37,262 nucleotides of DNA from an uncultured Bacteroidales bacterium (GTDB lineage: Bacteria; Bacteroidota; Bacteroidia; Bacteroidales; Bacteroidaceae), in assembly GCA_902796835.1 (NCBI GenBank), contig CADBQP010000033.1, positions 1-37,262 on the forward strand. Direction: 5' to 3'. Position 1 is the stretch's first letter. Every line of letters begins with the position of its first letter. Position numbers and translations under genes: made by a program. Shown here piece by piece: positions 7,383-15,716 of this stretch. The notes beneath the pieces are model-generated. The model worked only from the letters and a program-made list of their open reading frames with translations. It had not been told where the DNA came from and did no database searches.

Positions 7383-10300
7383 TTACTTTTTCACCTTTTT
7401 ACCATTGTGAATATAAATACCCTTCTGCGTCGGCTCTACGTTGAGCTTGCGACCATCGATGGTATACCATCCTTGAATGATCTGCGGCTCTCTATCAATG
7501 GTGGTAATGCCTGAAGGATTAGCAGTAGCATAGTCGGTGGGTGGGCCCGAAAGCAGCAGGTCGGTGTCGTCGCCAAGCGAGGCCACAAGTGAATAGGTTC
7601 CATCTTTAATACCTGCAGCAATCGTACTGTTCACGCTGAAAGACTTGCTATTGGTCACATATACGAGTTCGCCCGTATCATCATAGATTTTGAAGCCCAC
7701 TGCTCCACTTCCTTTCGTGGTGATTCTCACGCCGCTAATCGAAAAGCCGAGGTTCTTTGCCTCGTTCTTTCCAAAATGAACGTAGGTACCCAACTTTCCT
7801 TGGTTCTGCTGGGATGCGTCGTCGGCATACTGTTTTTTCCTGCCTGCCAAAGACGGGTCGTATTTCAGGCATTCAGCATCTGCATCAATGGTGGTGAGTT
7901 CGCCCGTGTCGTTGATGAACATAACACCCGGAGCCTTCTTCTCGTAGCTTTGCATCTTGTTTTTACACCATTTCAGTGCATTTTTATCTACAGCATTGCC
8001 ACGCATTGGCAGGCGCACCAAATAGTTGGAGTAGTCGCCGATACGGAAAATACCACTCTGCGGCGCATCGGTGGACCCTCCGTCGCTTTTTACCTCGTCG
8101 GCAAAGCTGAAGAATCCCCACATTTTGAAGAATTCGTAAAGGTCGGTTTGCGAGGCTTCGCAGGCGGCGAGTGCCATGCGCATGTATTCGCTGGTCCAGC
8201 TGCCCCATGTACTGGCCTTTCCCTTCAATTCGTCAATGGTGCGCGAAGCAGACTGGCGAGGTATGGCGTTTGCTCTGTCCTCGTTGTCGCTAGCTTTCTT
8301 GATGCCACCGTCCATCGACTTCAGCGTCTCCATCCAGCGGGCAAAGAAGCCGTCGTCGCCTTTCAAGTGGAAGTAGAGCCAGAGCTGATACCACAGTTTG
8401 TTGGTGAGCCACAGGCAATCGCCGCGACGCGGATAGTCGATCCAGGCCACGCCCTCGTTGAAGTAATCATAGGTGCTGTTTTGAGCACGCCCACGCGTGG
8501 TGCGATAGCCCCATAGGTGGGTTACGATCTGTGCCAGGCCATTGTTGCTGATTTCTGTCGTTCCGCTAAGGTTGATGGGACCTTGATGGCCGTGGCCTTC
8601 CTCGTGCTGAATAACCCACTGTTGGCCGCCAGCTCCACCCGTGTAGAGCAAACTGCTGTAGTTGAGCGCGCCGTTGCCCCAGAGCCCAGGCATGGAAACG
8701 CGTCCCCACGACCAGTTGGGATTGCCGCTCGATGCATCGAAAACAAGCATGATGGGACGATAGTAGCCATCGTTGAATCGGCTGGTCATGAGTTTTTCCT
8801 CTGTTTCAAACACGAAGTCCCAGATTTTCAGAGCTCCCTCCATGTTGTCGGAGTTTCTCATGCGGTCGAGGTAGCCGTTCATCACGTGATATTTCGAACG
8901 CAGGTGCAGGTAGGTGTCTTTGAACATGTTGTTCAAAAGCCATCTCCAGTCGGTTTCGGTGTGACCGCGGTTCATATCGAAGGTACCGTTACAGGTGCCG
9001 CCCACGATGTGGATCTTGATGTCGGGGAAGCTTGCGAGCAGACGGTTGGTATTCGTGCAATTGTAAGTGATGAATATTTCGCAGTCGGTCGAAGCCACGA
9101 TGGCGTTGTAGCCGCGCTTCAAAGTGGTTTGAGTGCCCGTGAGGTTTACGCCCGTCACCAGTTCGGCATAAAGTTTTCCGTCACTGTCGACCACATTGTC
9201 GTTGACGAGGAGAACAACCACCTCGCCCGACCTCAGTCTGATGCCCGTGGGCTGCGTAAGGCGTCCGAAGGCACCAATGCCCAGTTTGTTTGCCCATACG
9301 CCAGGTTCGGAATAGATTTCGTAGTCGTGAATGCGGAAGTCTTTTTCGTACTTGTTCCACGTGGCATTATCGTTCCACTTGTCGTTTTTCACGCGCACGG
9401 CTTCTTCACGCAGTACCAACGGCAGGCTGCTCATGGCTGCGCGCAGCTCATCATCGCTCATCGCGGCGTAGTTGCTCTTGAGTTGTGTGCAAGCGTAGTC
9501 TTCGAAGAAAGCCGAGAGCTGGTTGGTGTAATCGGAGCTCACAATTTCCTGCAGGTCTTGAATAGCTTCGAGGTCGGCCGCAGTCACTTCTACTTCGTCC
9601 AACAGCCATTTCGAGGCGTCGGCATTGCCTACCCAGCCCACCACCGTGTTACTTTGGTGAGGTGCCGAGTGCAGGGCGTCGTAGGTGTTAGGATTGGCGC
9701 TACTGCCGCTCTTCGATGTCGAGAAGAAGAAAAGCGTGTTTCCGCCCGATGTGGATTTTCCCACATAGAACGTGGCACCCGAAGCACCTGTCTTCCATTG
9801 TGCACTCGTGCCCTGAGACTCCGTGATATATTTGCCCGTGAGCAGGTTCATGAATTTAAAACCGTCTCCGCTGGCGGTCAATTGCCATATTTGGCTGTAG
9901 TTCTTCGTATTCGTTGCCGAGGTGACTACTCCGCCGCCGGCGTCGGTCATCGACACGGACTTGTTGGTGTAGCTCACGAGGCGATAATACTGCCCGTCGG
10001 TGATGCTGCTTACGTAGCTAGGAAGTTCTGTGGCAGCGTCGGCAATCAACCATTTTGCATTGTTGTTCTGCGACTTGTTGGTATAGACATACGAGCCGTC
10101 GCCACCACCATTGTCCGGAGCAAGATATCCCTTGCTCGACTTGATGTAGACCTCGCCGTTTTCAGCATCTGCGAGGGTCCACGCGGTGCTACCTGTATTC
10201 GAGGTGTTCCACCCATACTTTGTTGAAAGACCCAACGTTTTGTCGGTACCGTGTTTCGTAAACACGTAGCCGTTGCCGCTTTCGGCAATGGTGAACAACG

Positions 10301-10484
10301 AGCCGTCGGCCTGCAAGGTCGTGGCGTTCACTACGTTGGTTTCGTCGTAACTGTCGTGCAAGAGCAGATACTTGCCCGAACTTACATGTTTCAGCACATA
10401 CTGCTTGTCGGTGCTGAAATTCCATTGTGCCTGCGCAACAACCGCCATCAGCAGGGCGCATGCAAAAAACAGGATTCTCTTCAT
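7383..10484 (-). CDS. Secreted M60-family (enhancin/mucinase-type) zinc metallopeptidase
   Basis: This 1033-residue secreted protein starts with a signal peptide (MKRILFFACALLMAVVAQAQ). Residues ~20-300 contain two lectin-like beta-trefoil-type modules rich in W, G and Y, with repeated GKYL/GYVF-like strands. The M60 catalytic region spans ~370-800. The zinc motif is HEEGH (627-631), followed by E644, which fits HExxH(8-24)E, after the hydrophobic run QQWVIQ. The C-terminus holds a beta-sandwich-like part and a tail with GWYTIDGRKL...KGIYIHNGKK, resembling type IX secretion-type tails of this group. M60 enzymes cleave mucin-like glycoproteins, so an extracellular or surface host-glycoprotein role is likely. 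An in-frame ATG three codons upstream (10493) is an alternative start. It lies between a ROK remnant and an intact ROK gene, all on one strand. Confidence 0.88.
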   Translation of the reverse strand: MKRILFFACALLMAVVAQAQWNFSTDKQYVLKHVSSGKYLLLHDSYDETNVVNATTLQADGSLFTIAESGNGYVFTKHGTDKTLGLSTKYGWNTSNTGSTAWTLADAENGEVYIKSSKGYLAPDNGGGDGSYVYTNKSQNNNAKWLIADAATELPSYVSSITDGQYYRLVSYTNKSVSMTDAGGGVVTSATNTKNYSQIWQLTASGDGFKFMNLLTGKYITESQGTSAQWKTGASGATFYVGKSTSGGNTLFFFSTSKSGSSANPNTYDALHSAPHQSNTVVGWVGNADASKWLLDEVEVTAADLEAIQDLQEIVSSDYTNQLSAFFEDYACTQLKSNYAAMSDDELRAAMSSLPLVLREEAVRVKNDKWNDNATWNKYEKDFRIHDYEIYSEPGVWANKLGIGAFGRLTQPTGIRLRSGEVVVLLVNDNVVDSDGKLYAELVTGVNLTGTQTTLKRGYNAIVASTDCEIFITYNCTNTNRLLASFPDIKIHIVGGTCNGTFDMNRGHTETDWRWLLNNMFKDTYLHLRSKYHVMNGYLDRMRNSDNMEGALKIWDFVFETEEKLMTSRFNDGYYRPIMLVFDASSGNPNWSWGRVSMPGLWGNGALNYSSLLYTGGAGGQQWVIQHEEGHGHQGPINLSGTTEISNNGLAQIVTHLWGYRTTRGRAQNSTYDYFNEGVAWIDYPRRGDCLWLTNKLWYQLWLYFHLKGDDGFFARWMETLKSMDGGIKKASDNEDRANAIPRQSASRTIDELKGKASTWGSWTSEYMRMALAACEASQTDLYEFFKMWGFFSFADEVKSDGGSTDAPQSGIFRIGDYSNYLVRLPMRGNAVDKNALKWCKNKMQSYEKKAPGVMFINDTGELTTIDADAECLKYDPSLAGRKKQYADDASQQNQGKLGTYVHFGKNEAKNLGFSISGVRITTKGSGAVGFKIYDDTGELVYVTNSKSFSVNSTIAAGIKDGTYSLVASLGDDTDLLLSGPPTDYATANPSGITTIDREPQIIQGWYTIDGRKLNVEPTQKGIYIHNGKKVKK

Positions 10485-10530
10485 CGATATCATTGGTATT
10501 TAGTAAAAAGTTATTTGCACATATCGTTTA

Positions 10531-10564
10531 CAAAACTACGAAAACAATTCTAAATTCTCGCAAA
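10531..10564 (-). promoter_or_regulatory. Candidate promoter of the M60 peptidase gene
   Basis: On the minus strand TAGTTTTG (10531-10538) fits the TAnnTTTG -7 box. A TTTG at 10561-10564 lies 22 bases upstream, slightly longer than the usual 19-21. The -7 box is 46 bases from the ATG at 10484, leaving an AT-rich leader. Confidence 0.5.
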
Positions 10565-10671
10565 AAAAGGAAAAGAAATTGATTTTTTGTCCTCATTTGA
10601 GCTTTATTCGATATTGTAAACATAAATAATTGGGAGTAAAACCTTTAGTTCTCGTACGTCCAATAAAGATT

Positions 10672-10707
10672 CAACGGGCACGGGTGCTTTTGCGCCTGTG
10701 CCCGTTG
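10672..10707. terminator. Strong hairpin terminator downstream of the ROK gene
   Basis: A 16-bp stem with a TTTT loop pairs CAACGGGCACGGGTGC (10672-10687) with 10692-10707, including two G-U pairs. It lies 21 bases after the kinase stop codon on the minus strand. The downstream U-tract is weak (AAUCUUUAUU), but the stem is very stable. It separates the kinase from the peptidase gene, so these are probably separate transcripts. Confidence 0.7.
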
Positions 10708-10728
10708 CCTTTGTGTTCGTGTTCAGGA

Positions 10729-11715
10729 TTATTCCTCCCATCCCAGGGCACTGGCTCCGAGCACAGCAGCCTCGCTGCCCTTGAGAGTGCTCACAAGGAG
10801 TTTGGCCTTGCCCTTGTAGATGCCGAGAATTTCCTCATCATAGGCTTTGGCAATGGGGTCCATAATCCAATGGCCAGCCTTGGTCAGTCCGCCGAAGAAC
10901 ACAAAGGCCTCGGGGGCACTGAAGAGGGCAAAGTTGGCACAGGCATGGCCCAGTTTTTCGCCCGTATAGTTGAAGATTTCTATGGCAATGGGGTCGCCGG
11001 CCTCGGCAGCCTGGAACACATCGAACGAGGTGATTTGGTCGGGGGCAATGTTGCGCAACGGACTGGGTGCATCGCTCTTTTCGAGCATTAGTCGGGCCGT
11101 GCGTGCCACTCCCGTGGCCGAACAGTAGGTTTCGAGGCATCCCTTGCGCGAACAGCCACACTGGCGTGCCTCGGGCGAGCGGTCCACAATGGCATGCCCC
11201 AGCTCTCCGGCAAAGCCGTCGCAGCCATAAACCACCTTGCCATCGACCACAATGCCACTTCCCACACCGGTGCCGAGCGTAATCATCACAAAGTTTTTCA
11301 TGCCGCGTGCCACTCCATAGGTCATTTCGCCCAAGGCGGCCGCATTGGCATCGTTGGTTACGCGGCAGGGAATGCCCAGCGCATCCTCAAAGAGCTTGCC
11401 AATGGGCACCACTCCATCCCATAGCAGGTTGGCAGCATACTCGATGCAACCCGTATAGAAATTGCCGTTGGGAGCACCAATGCCCATGCCCTTGATGTTA
11501 TCAATGCCGCCTGCCACCTCAAGACAAGGTTGCAGTGCCTCGACGGCAGCAGCCACATAATCGCTCACGTCGGGATAGGCCTTGGTGGAAATCACAGTCT
11601 GCGAAATAATGTTTCCGCGCTGATCCACAATGCCGAACACCGAGTTGGTGCCTCCCATGTCGAGCCCTATCACATAGGGCTTCTCCGATGTTTGAATGTT
11701 AGGTTGAAAATCCAT
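10729..11715 (-). CDS. ROK-family sugar kinase (glucokinase-like)
   Basis: This 328-residue cytoplasmic kinase belongs to the ROK family. It has the N-terminal phosphate-binding motif DMGGT (19-23) and the catalytic Asp in NDANAAALGE (D122). LGTGVGSGIV follows, then ELGH (171-174) with the ROK zinc cluster CGCSRKGC (C186, C188, C193; further Cys at 198). ROK kinases phosphorylate glucose or related sugars and amino sugars using ATP, feeding glycolysis or amino sugar metabolism. The sequence supports glucokinase but does not exclude mannose or N-acetylated hexosamines. The length is typical and the start is a clear ATG 45 bases from a candidate promoter. Its last 18 codons have a diverged copy at 7307, evidence of a lost paralogue beside it. 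Confidence 0.9.
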   Translation of the reverse strand: MDFQPNIQTSEKPYVIGLDMGGTNSVFGIVDQRGNIISQTVISTKAYPDVSDYVAAAVEALQPCLEVAGGIDNIKGMGIGAPNGNFYTGCIEYAANLLWDGVVPIGKLFEDALGIPCRVTNDANAAALGEMTYGVARGMKNFVMITLGTGVGSGIVVDGKVVYGCDGFAGELGHAIVDRSPEARQCGCSRKGCLETYCSATGVARTARLMLEKSDAPSPLRNIAPDQITSFDVFQAAEAGDPIAIEIFNYTGEKLGHACANFALFSAPEAFVFFGGLTKAGHWIMDPIAKAYDEEILGIYKGKAKLLVSTLKGSEAAVLGASALGWEE

Positions 11716-11759
11716 GTGTATTTAAATTTATAGCATAATCGTCGGTAGCCTAAACTGCG

Positions 11760-11767
11760 CAAAAATA
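11760..11767 (-). promoter_or_regulatory. Candidate -7 element of the ROK kinase gene
   Basis: TATTTTTG on the minus strand matches TAnnTTTG, 44 bases before the kinase ATG. No TTTG occurs at the usual -33 spacing. Confidence 0.5.
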
Positions 11768-11892
11768 CACAAAATTTCGGATTCTCTCTTCGCTCGGCCC
11801 GAAAAACACGCGCCGGCACTCATTTTTTCCCTTCATAAGCCCATCTTCGGAGCAACGTGACAACACGAACGGCTCATTGCAAACCACAAACT

Positions 11893-11984
11893 ATCAAGCC
11901 AACAGTTTGAACTGTTGAGCCAACTCTTCAAACAGTTGAGCCAACTCTTCAAACAGTTGAGCCAACTCTTCAAACAGTTGAGCC
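11893..11984. repeat. 21-bp tandem repeat array
   Basis: Three identical 21-bp units occupy 11914-11934, 11935-11955 and 11956-11976. A partial fourth follows at 11977-11984, and a degenerate copy (13 of 21 bases) precedes at 11893-11913. Each unit junction contains the dyad AGTTG-AGC-CAACT. The array is purely intergenic. The unit resembles the arms of the terminator after mfd (28556-28616). Confidence 0.9.
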
Positions 11985-12088
11985 GCCCAGAAAATTCCCC
12001 CAGAACGCACAAACCTCCAAACACGCCGGGAAAAATCACCCGTTCCTGCCCTGCTAAGCAGCCCAGGGCAACATAAATCTCTTTTTTC

Positions 12089-12119
12089 TTTGCCCTTCGC
12101 GCTTTTTGCAGTAATTTTG
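12089..12119 (+). promoter_or_regulatory. Promoter of the LysE-DUF4924 transcript
   Basis: TTTG (12089-12092) and TAATTTTG (12112-12119) are separated by exactly 19 bases, an ideal match to the Bacteroidetes sigma-ABfr consensus. The -7 box is 30 bases before the ATG at 12150. Confidence 0.8.
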
Positions 12120-12149
12120 CTCCGCCAAATGGCATGATTAAGCAAACAA

Positions 12150-12848
12150 ATGTACGATAACATACTGCAAGCAACGGGCTTTTGGTCCGTTTTCAACGTG
12201 AGTTCCCTTGAGCTGTTCATCAAGGGAATACTCATAGGCATGCTGGCCTCCGCTCCCATGGGGCCCGTGGGCATATTGTGCATTAAACGCACCATGCAGA
12301 AGGGCCGCCCCTATGGCATCGCCACTGGTGCCGGAGCTGCGCTGAGCGACATCATCTATGCACTCATCACAGGTCTTGGCATGTCGTTCATGATGGATTT
12401 CGTAAACAACGAGCGTAACCTTTTCATCCTCAAGCTCGTGGGCAGCGCCATGCTCTTTATTTTTGGCATATACATGTTTCGCAGCGACCCGCGCAAGGGT
12501 TTCCGCCCCTCGCAGAACAAAGGGAAAGGCACCCTGCTCCACAACTTCTTCACTTCTTTTCTGCTCACCTTCTCAAATCCGCTCATCATCTTTCTTTTCA
12601 CTGCGCTCTTTGCACTGCTCACGTTTGTAGTGCCCGAGCACTTTTTTGAGCAATGCGTGGGCTATCTCTCCATTGTGGCCGGCGCCATGTTGTGGTGGCT
12701 CGGCCTGACCTATGTCATCGACAAAATGCGCGAGCGATTCTCGCTGCGCGGCGTGTTGCGCATGAACCAAGGCATTGGCGGCATCGTGATGTTCATTTCG
12801 ATAGTCTATGCCCTCATGACCATCTTTAAACTTCACTTCGCACTGTGA
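12150..12848 (+). CDS. LysE/RhtB-family transporter
   Basis: This 232-residue inner membrane protein has about six hydrophobic helices. The family's N-terminal hallmark is present: FIKGILIGMLASAPMGPVGILCIKRTMQKGRPYGIATGAGAA, here with the diagnostic PMGPVG (about residues 39-44) and the loop GRPYGIATGAGAA after it. SNPLIIFLFTALFAL in the middle corresponds to the conserved NP of LysE proteins. LysE-type exporters usually expel amino acids or related small metabolites using the proton gradient; the substrate here is unknown. Its stop codon overlaps the GTG start of the next gene, so the two are probably translationally coupled. Confidence 0.85.
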   Translation: MYDNILQATGFWSVFNVSSLELFIKGILIGMLASAPMGPVGILCIKRTMQKGRPYGIATGAGAALSDIIYALITGLGMSFMMDFVNNERNLFILKLVGSAMLFIFGIYMFRSDPRKGFRPSQNKGKGTLLHNFFTSFLLTFSNPLIIFLFTALFALLTFVVPEHFFEQCVGYLSIVAGAMLWWLGLTYVIDKMRERFSLRGVLRMNQGIGGIVMFISIVYALMTIFKLHFAL

Positions 12849-13393
12849 TTATAGCCCAAAAACTCCGCGAGACCAACAGGGCCGAATACCTGCTATACAT
12901 GTGGCAGGTAGAAGACCTCGTGCGTGCCTACGGCCTTGATGCCGACCGCATAGCCACGGAATACGTAGCCCGCTTCGAACTCGACGAAACCACACGCAAG
13001 GCCACCGAGCAATGGTATGCCGACATTTGCCAAATGATGCGCGAAGAAGGACTGACACAACAGGGACACCTGCAAATTTGCAAGAACACACTCTCCGCAC
13101 TCGAAGAGCTGCACCAAAACCTGCTGGGCTCGGAAAAATTTCCATATTACCGGCAAATGTACTACAAAGTGCTGCCCTACATCGTGGAACTGCGAAGCAA
13201 AAGCCCCGACCCCGACAAGCAGCCCAGCGAGCTTGAGACATGTTTCAACGCGCTTTATGGCGTGATGATGCTCCGACTGCAAAAAAAAGACATAAGCCCC
13301 GAAACGGCCGCCGCCATTAAAGATATCGGCACACTCACCGGCCAACTGTCGGACTACTTCAACCGCGACAGCAAAGAGCCCATCGAATTTTAA
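12845..13393 (+). CDS. DUF4924 family protein of unknown function
   Basis: This 182-residue cytoplasmic, mostly helical protein starts IIAQKLRETNRAEYLLYMWQVEDLVRAY and has a mid-region FPYYRQMYYKVLPYIVELRSKS. I recognise the pattern as the Bacteroidetes DUF4924 family, for which no activity is known to me. There is no signal peptide or transmembrane helix. The start is a GTG at 12845 that overlaps the LysE-type stop (GTGA), the only start that preserves the conserved N-terminus. It lies 67 bp upstream of prfC. The gene order gives no clear functional clue. Confidence 0.8.
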   Translation: MIIAQKLRETNRAEYLLYMWQVEDLVRAYGLDADRIATEYVARFELDETTRKATEQWYADICQMMREEGLTQQGHLQICKNTLSALEELHQNLLGSEKFPYYRQMYYKVLPYIVELRSKSPDPDKQPSELETCFNALYGVMMLRLQKKDISPETAAAIKDIGTLTGQLSDYFNRDSKEPIEF

Positions 13394-13460
13394 ACGAAGG
13401 CCCGCAGAGACATAATAGAATATATTAAGAAAAGACAAGAAAATCGCTCCTCTCAAAAAC

Positions 13461-15029
13461 ATGAATCCCGAAATAGAACGCCGACGCACATTTGCCATCA
13501 TTTCCCATCCCGACGCAGGAAAAACCACTCTCACCGAGAAATTGCTGCTCTTTGGCGGCCAAATTCAGGTGGCAGGTGCCGTGAAAAGCAACAAAATACG
13601 CAAAACAGCCACCAGCGACTGGATGGACATTGAAAAGCAACGTGGCATTTCAGTGACCACCTCGGTCATGGAGTTCGACTACGAGGGCTACAAGGTGAAC
13701 ATACTCGACACCCCCGGCCACCAAGACTTTGCCGAAGACACGTTCCGCACACTCACTGCCGTAGACAGCGCCATTATTGTGGTTGACGGAGCCAAAGGCG
13801 TGGAGGCTCAAACGCGGAAACTCATGACAGTATGCCGCATGCGCAAAACACCTGTTATCGTATTCGTAAACAAAATGGACCGCGAAGGGCGCGACCCTTT
13901 CGACCTGCTCGACGAGCTCGAGGAAGAACTCCAGATCAAAGTGCGTCCCCTGTCGTGGCCCATCAACCAAGGTGCCCGTTTCAAAGGAGTGTATAACATC
14001 TATGAGCAGCAACTCGACCTCTTCGTGCCCGACAAGCAAAAGGTAACTGAAAAGATAGCCGTCGACATTGCCAGCGACGAACTTGAAGCCAACGTGGGGC
14101 AGGACGATGCCGCCAAACTGCGCGAAGACCTGGAACTCATAGAGGGCGTTTATCCCGAATTCAATGTTGAAACCTATCTGAACGCCGAGGTGGCTCCCGT
14201 GTTCTTTGGGAGTGCGCTCAACAATTTCGGAGTGAAAGAACTTCTCGACTGCTTCGTCAAGATAGCTCCCTATCCACGCCCCACCAAGGCCGAGGAGCGC
14301 GACGTGCAGCCCGAGGAGCCTAAATTCAGTGGCTTTATATTCAAAATCACTGCCAACATCGATCCTAACCACCGCTCATGCATAGCCTTCTGCAAGGTAT
14401 GCAGTGGCAAATTTGTGCGCAATGCCCCCTACCTGCACGTGCGCCAGGGAAAAACGGTGCGCTTCTCGTCGCCCACACAGTTCATGGCACAGCGCAAGAG
14501 CACCATCGACGAAGCCTGGCCCGGCGACATTGTGGGATTGCCCGACAATGGCATCTTCAAAATTGGCGACACACTGACAGAAGGCGAGCAAATACACTTC
14601 AGAGGTCTGCCCTCGTTCTCGCCCGAAATGTTCAAGTACATCGAAAATGCCGACCCCATGAAGACCAAACAGCTGGCCAAAGGCATTGAACAGCTCATGG
14701 ACGAGGGCGTGGCACAGCTCTTCGTCAACCAATTCAACGGCCGCAAAATCATAGGCACCGTAGGCCAACTCCAGTTCGAAGTCATACAATATCGCCTTGA
14801 GCACGAATATGGAGCCAAGTGCCGCTGGGAGCCCATCCACCTTTATAAGGCATGCTGGATTGAGAGCGACGACAATGCCGAACTCGAAAACTTCAAAAAA
14901 CGCAAGTATCAATACATGGCCAAAGACCGCGAGGGACGCGACGTATTCCTGGCCGACAGCGGATACGTGCTGCAGATGGCACAGCAAGACTTCAAGCACA
15001 TCAGGTTTCACTTCACCAGCGAATTCTAA
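13461..15029 (+). CDS. prfC: Peptide chain release factor 3 (RF3)
   Basis: RF3 is a translational GTPase that removes RF1/RF2 from the ribosome after peptide release. The 522-residue protein has the full G domain: G1 HPDAGKTT (16-23), the G2 region [10 protein letters not shown] (61-70), G3 DTPGH (83-87) and G4 NKMD (137-140). RF3-specific blocks follow: the [16 protein letters not shown] segment, the [18 protein letters not shown] start of domain II, and a C-terminal [30 protein letters not shown] block. The length fits the family (about 525-530). The ATG start lies directly before the conserved [20 protein letters not shown]-like region. It is preceded by the DUF4924 gene and followed at 32 bp by the DUF3256 gene. 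Confidence 0.97.
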   Translation: MNPEIERRRTFAIISHPDAGKTTLTEKLLLFGGQIQVAGAVKSNKIRKTATSDWMDIEKQRGISVTTSVMEFDYEGYKVNILDTPGHQDFAEDTFRTLTAVDSAIIVVDGAKGVEAQTRKLMTVCRMRKTPVIVFVNKMDREGRDPFDLLDELEEELQIKVRPLSWPINQGARFKGVYNIYEQQLDLFVPDKQKVTEKIAVDIASDELEANVGQDDAAKLREDLELIEGVYPEFNVETYLNAEVAPVFFGSALNNFGVKELLDCFVKIAPYPRPTKAEERDVQPEEPKFSGFIFKITANIDPNHRSCIAFCKVCSGKFVRNAPYLHVRQGKTVRFSSPTQFMAQRKSTIDEAWPGDIVGLPDNGIFKIGDTLTEGEQIHFRGLPSFSPEMFKYIENADPMKTKQLAKGIEQLMDEGVAQLFVNQFNGRKIIGTVGQLQFEVIQYRLEHEYGAKCRWEPIHLYKACWIESDDNAELENFKKRKYQYMAKDREGRDVFLADSGYVLQMAQQDFKHIRFHFTSEF

Positions 15030-15061
15030 ACCAGAGCGACAATCAGCCCAAAGCCACTCAC

Positions 15062-15667
15062 ATGAAAAGACTCCTTTTACTCACATGGCTTCTCACAACT
15101 TTGCTTTCATTGCCGGCACAGACCACAATAGACAGCCTTTTTATAGCCGCACCTACCGAGGTAATGCCGCTGTTAAGCTCACGGGCACGCATGGACATGC
15201 TCGACCTTCATCAGTATGGTTTAGAGGCTAAAGCCGAAAATAACATGGGTGGAAAATCGCTCATGCAGCAAAAAACCGATGAGTACATCGAAATTAGGCT
15301 CACCGAAGTAAGCACACTGAGCATGCGACTCGTTCGCAACACGTTAAGCAACACGCAGGATTCCACCCTGATTTGCCTCATCCACACCCTCAACACGCCA
15401 GCAATACGGAGCCAGGTGAAATTTTACACCACGGCCTGGCAGCCCATCGAATGGAATCGGCAACCAAAGACCGAGCAATTCCTATCGGCCCCCGACGAGA
15501 AAACACTCCGTACATGGCTCACCACGCTGCGACCCACACATATCAGGGCTGAATGGGCCGAAACAGACAGCCCCACCCTGCGCTTCAGCCTTTCGCTCGA
15601 AGCCCTTTCGCTGGAAGACCGCAAAGAAATAGAGCCACACCTTCGCACTGTCGACATAACCCTATGA
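15062..15667 (+). CDS. DUF3256 family secreted protein
   Basis: This 201-residue protein has a signal peptide (MKRLLLLTWLLTTLLSLPAQ) and a mature start TTIDSLFIAAPTEVMPLLSSRARMDML. It fits the Bacteroidetes DUF3256 family, secreted proteins of unknown function. Conserved-looking features are the repeated charged strand patterns (EIRLTEVSTLSMRLV, LICLIHTLNTPAIRSQVKFY) and a C-terminal SLEALSLEDRKEIEPHL. There are no catalytic motifs I recognise. It lies 32 bp after prfC and 49 bp before the metY-like gene, possibly in one transcript with them. Location is probably periplasmic. Confidence 0.75.
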   Translation: MKRLLLLTWLLTTLLSLPAQTTIDSLFIAAPTEVMPLLSSRARMDMLDLHQYGLEAKAENNMGGKSLMQQKTDEYIEIRLTEVSTLSMRLVRNTLSNTQDSTLICLIHTLNTPAIRSQVKFYTTAWQPIEWNRQPKTEQFLSAPDEKTLRTWLTTLRPTHIRAEWAETDSPTLRFSLSLEALSLEDRKEIEPHLRTVDITL

Positions 15668-15716
15668 CCACATTCAGAAAAAGCCTAATATACACTCTAA
15701 GCTTAATAACCCATAA

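Larger units (their letters stand above)
11716..12149. other. Intergenic region between ROK kinase and LysE-type gene
   Basis: These 434 bases separate divergent genes and carry no credible coding sequence. From left to right they hold the kinase -7 element (11760-11767), the 21-bp tandem array (11893-11984), a hairpin with perfect 7-bp arms TGCCCTG/CAGGGCA (12047-12053 and 12064-12070) followed by a T-rich run, and the promoter at 12089-12119. A minus-strand open frame through the array is an accident of the 21-bp period, which is a multiple of three. Confidence 0.7.

Noticed and set aside
8517-10226. 569-residue plus-strand open frame opposite the M60 gene
   Set aside because: It is an antisense shadow of the peptidase, which has a signal peptide, zinc motif and tail on the other strand.
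11833-12174. Minus-strand open frame with a repeating seven-residue peptide
   Set aside because: It is generated by the 21-bp array, which stays in frame by chance. There is no other protein character.
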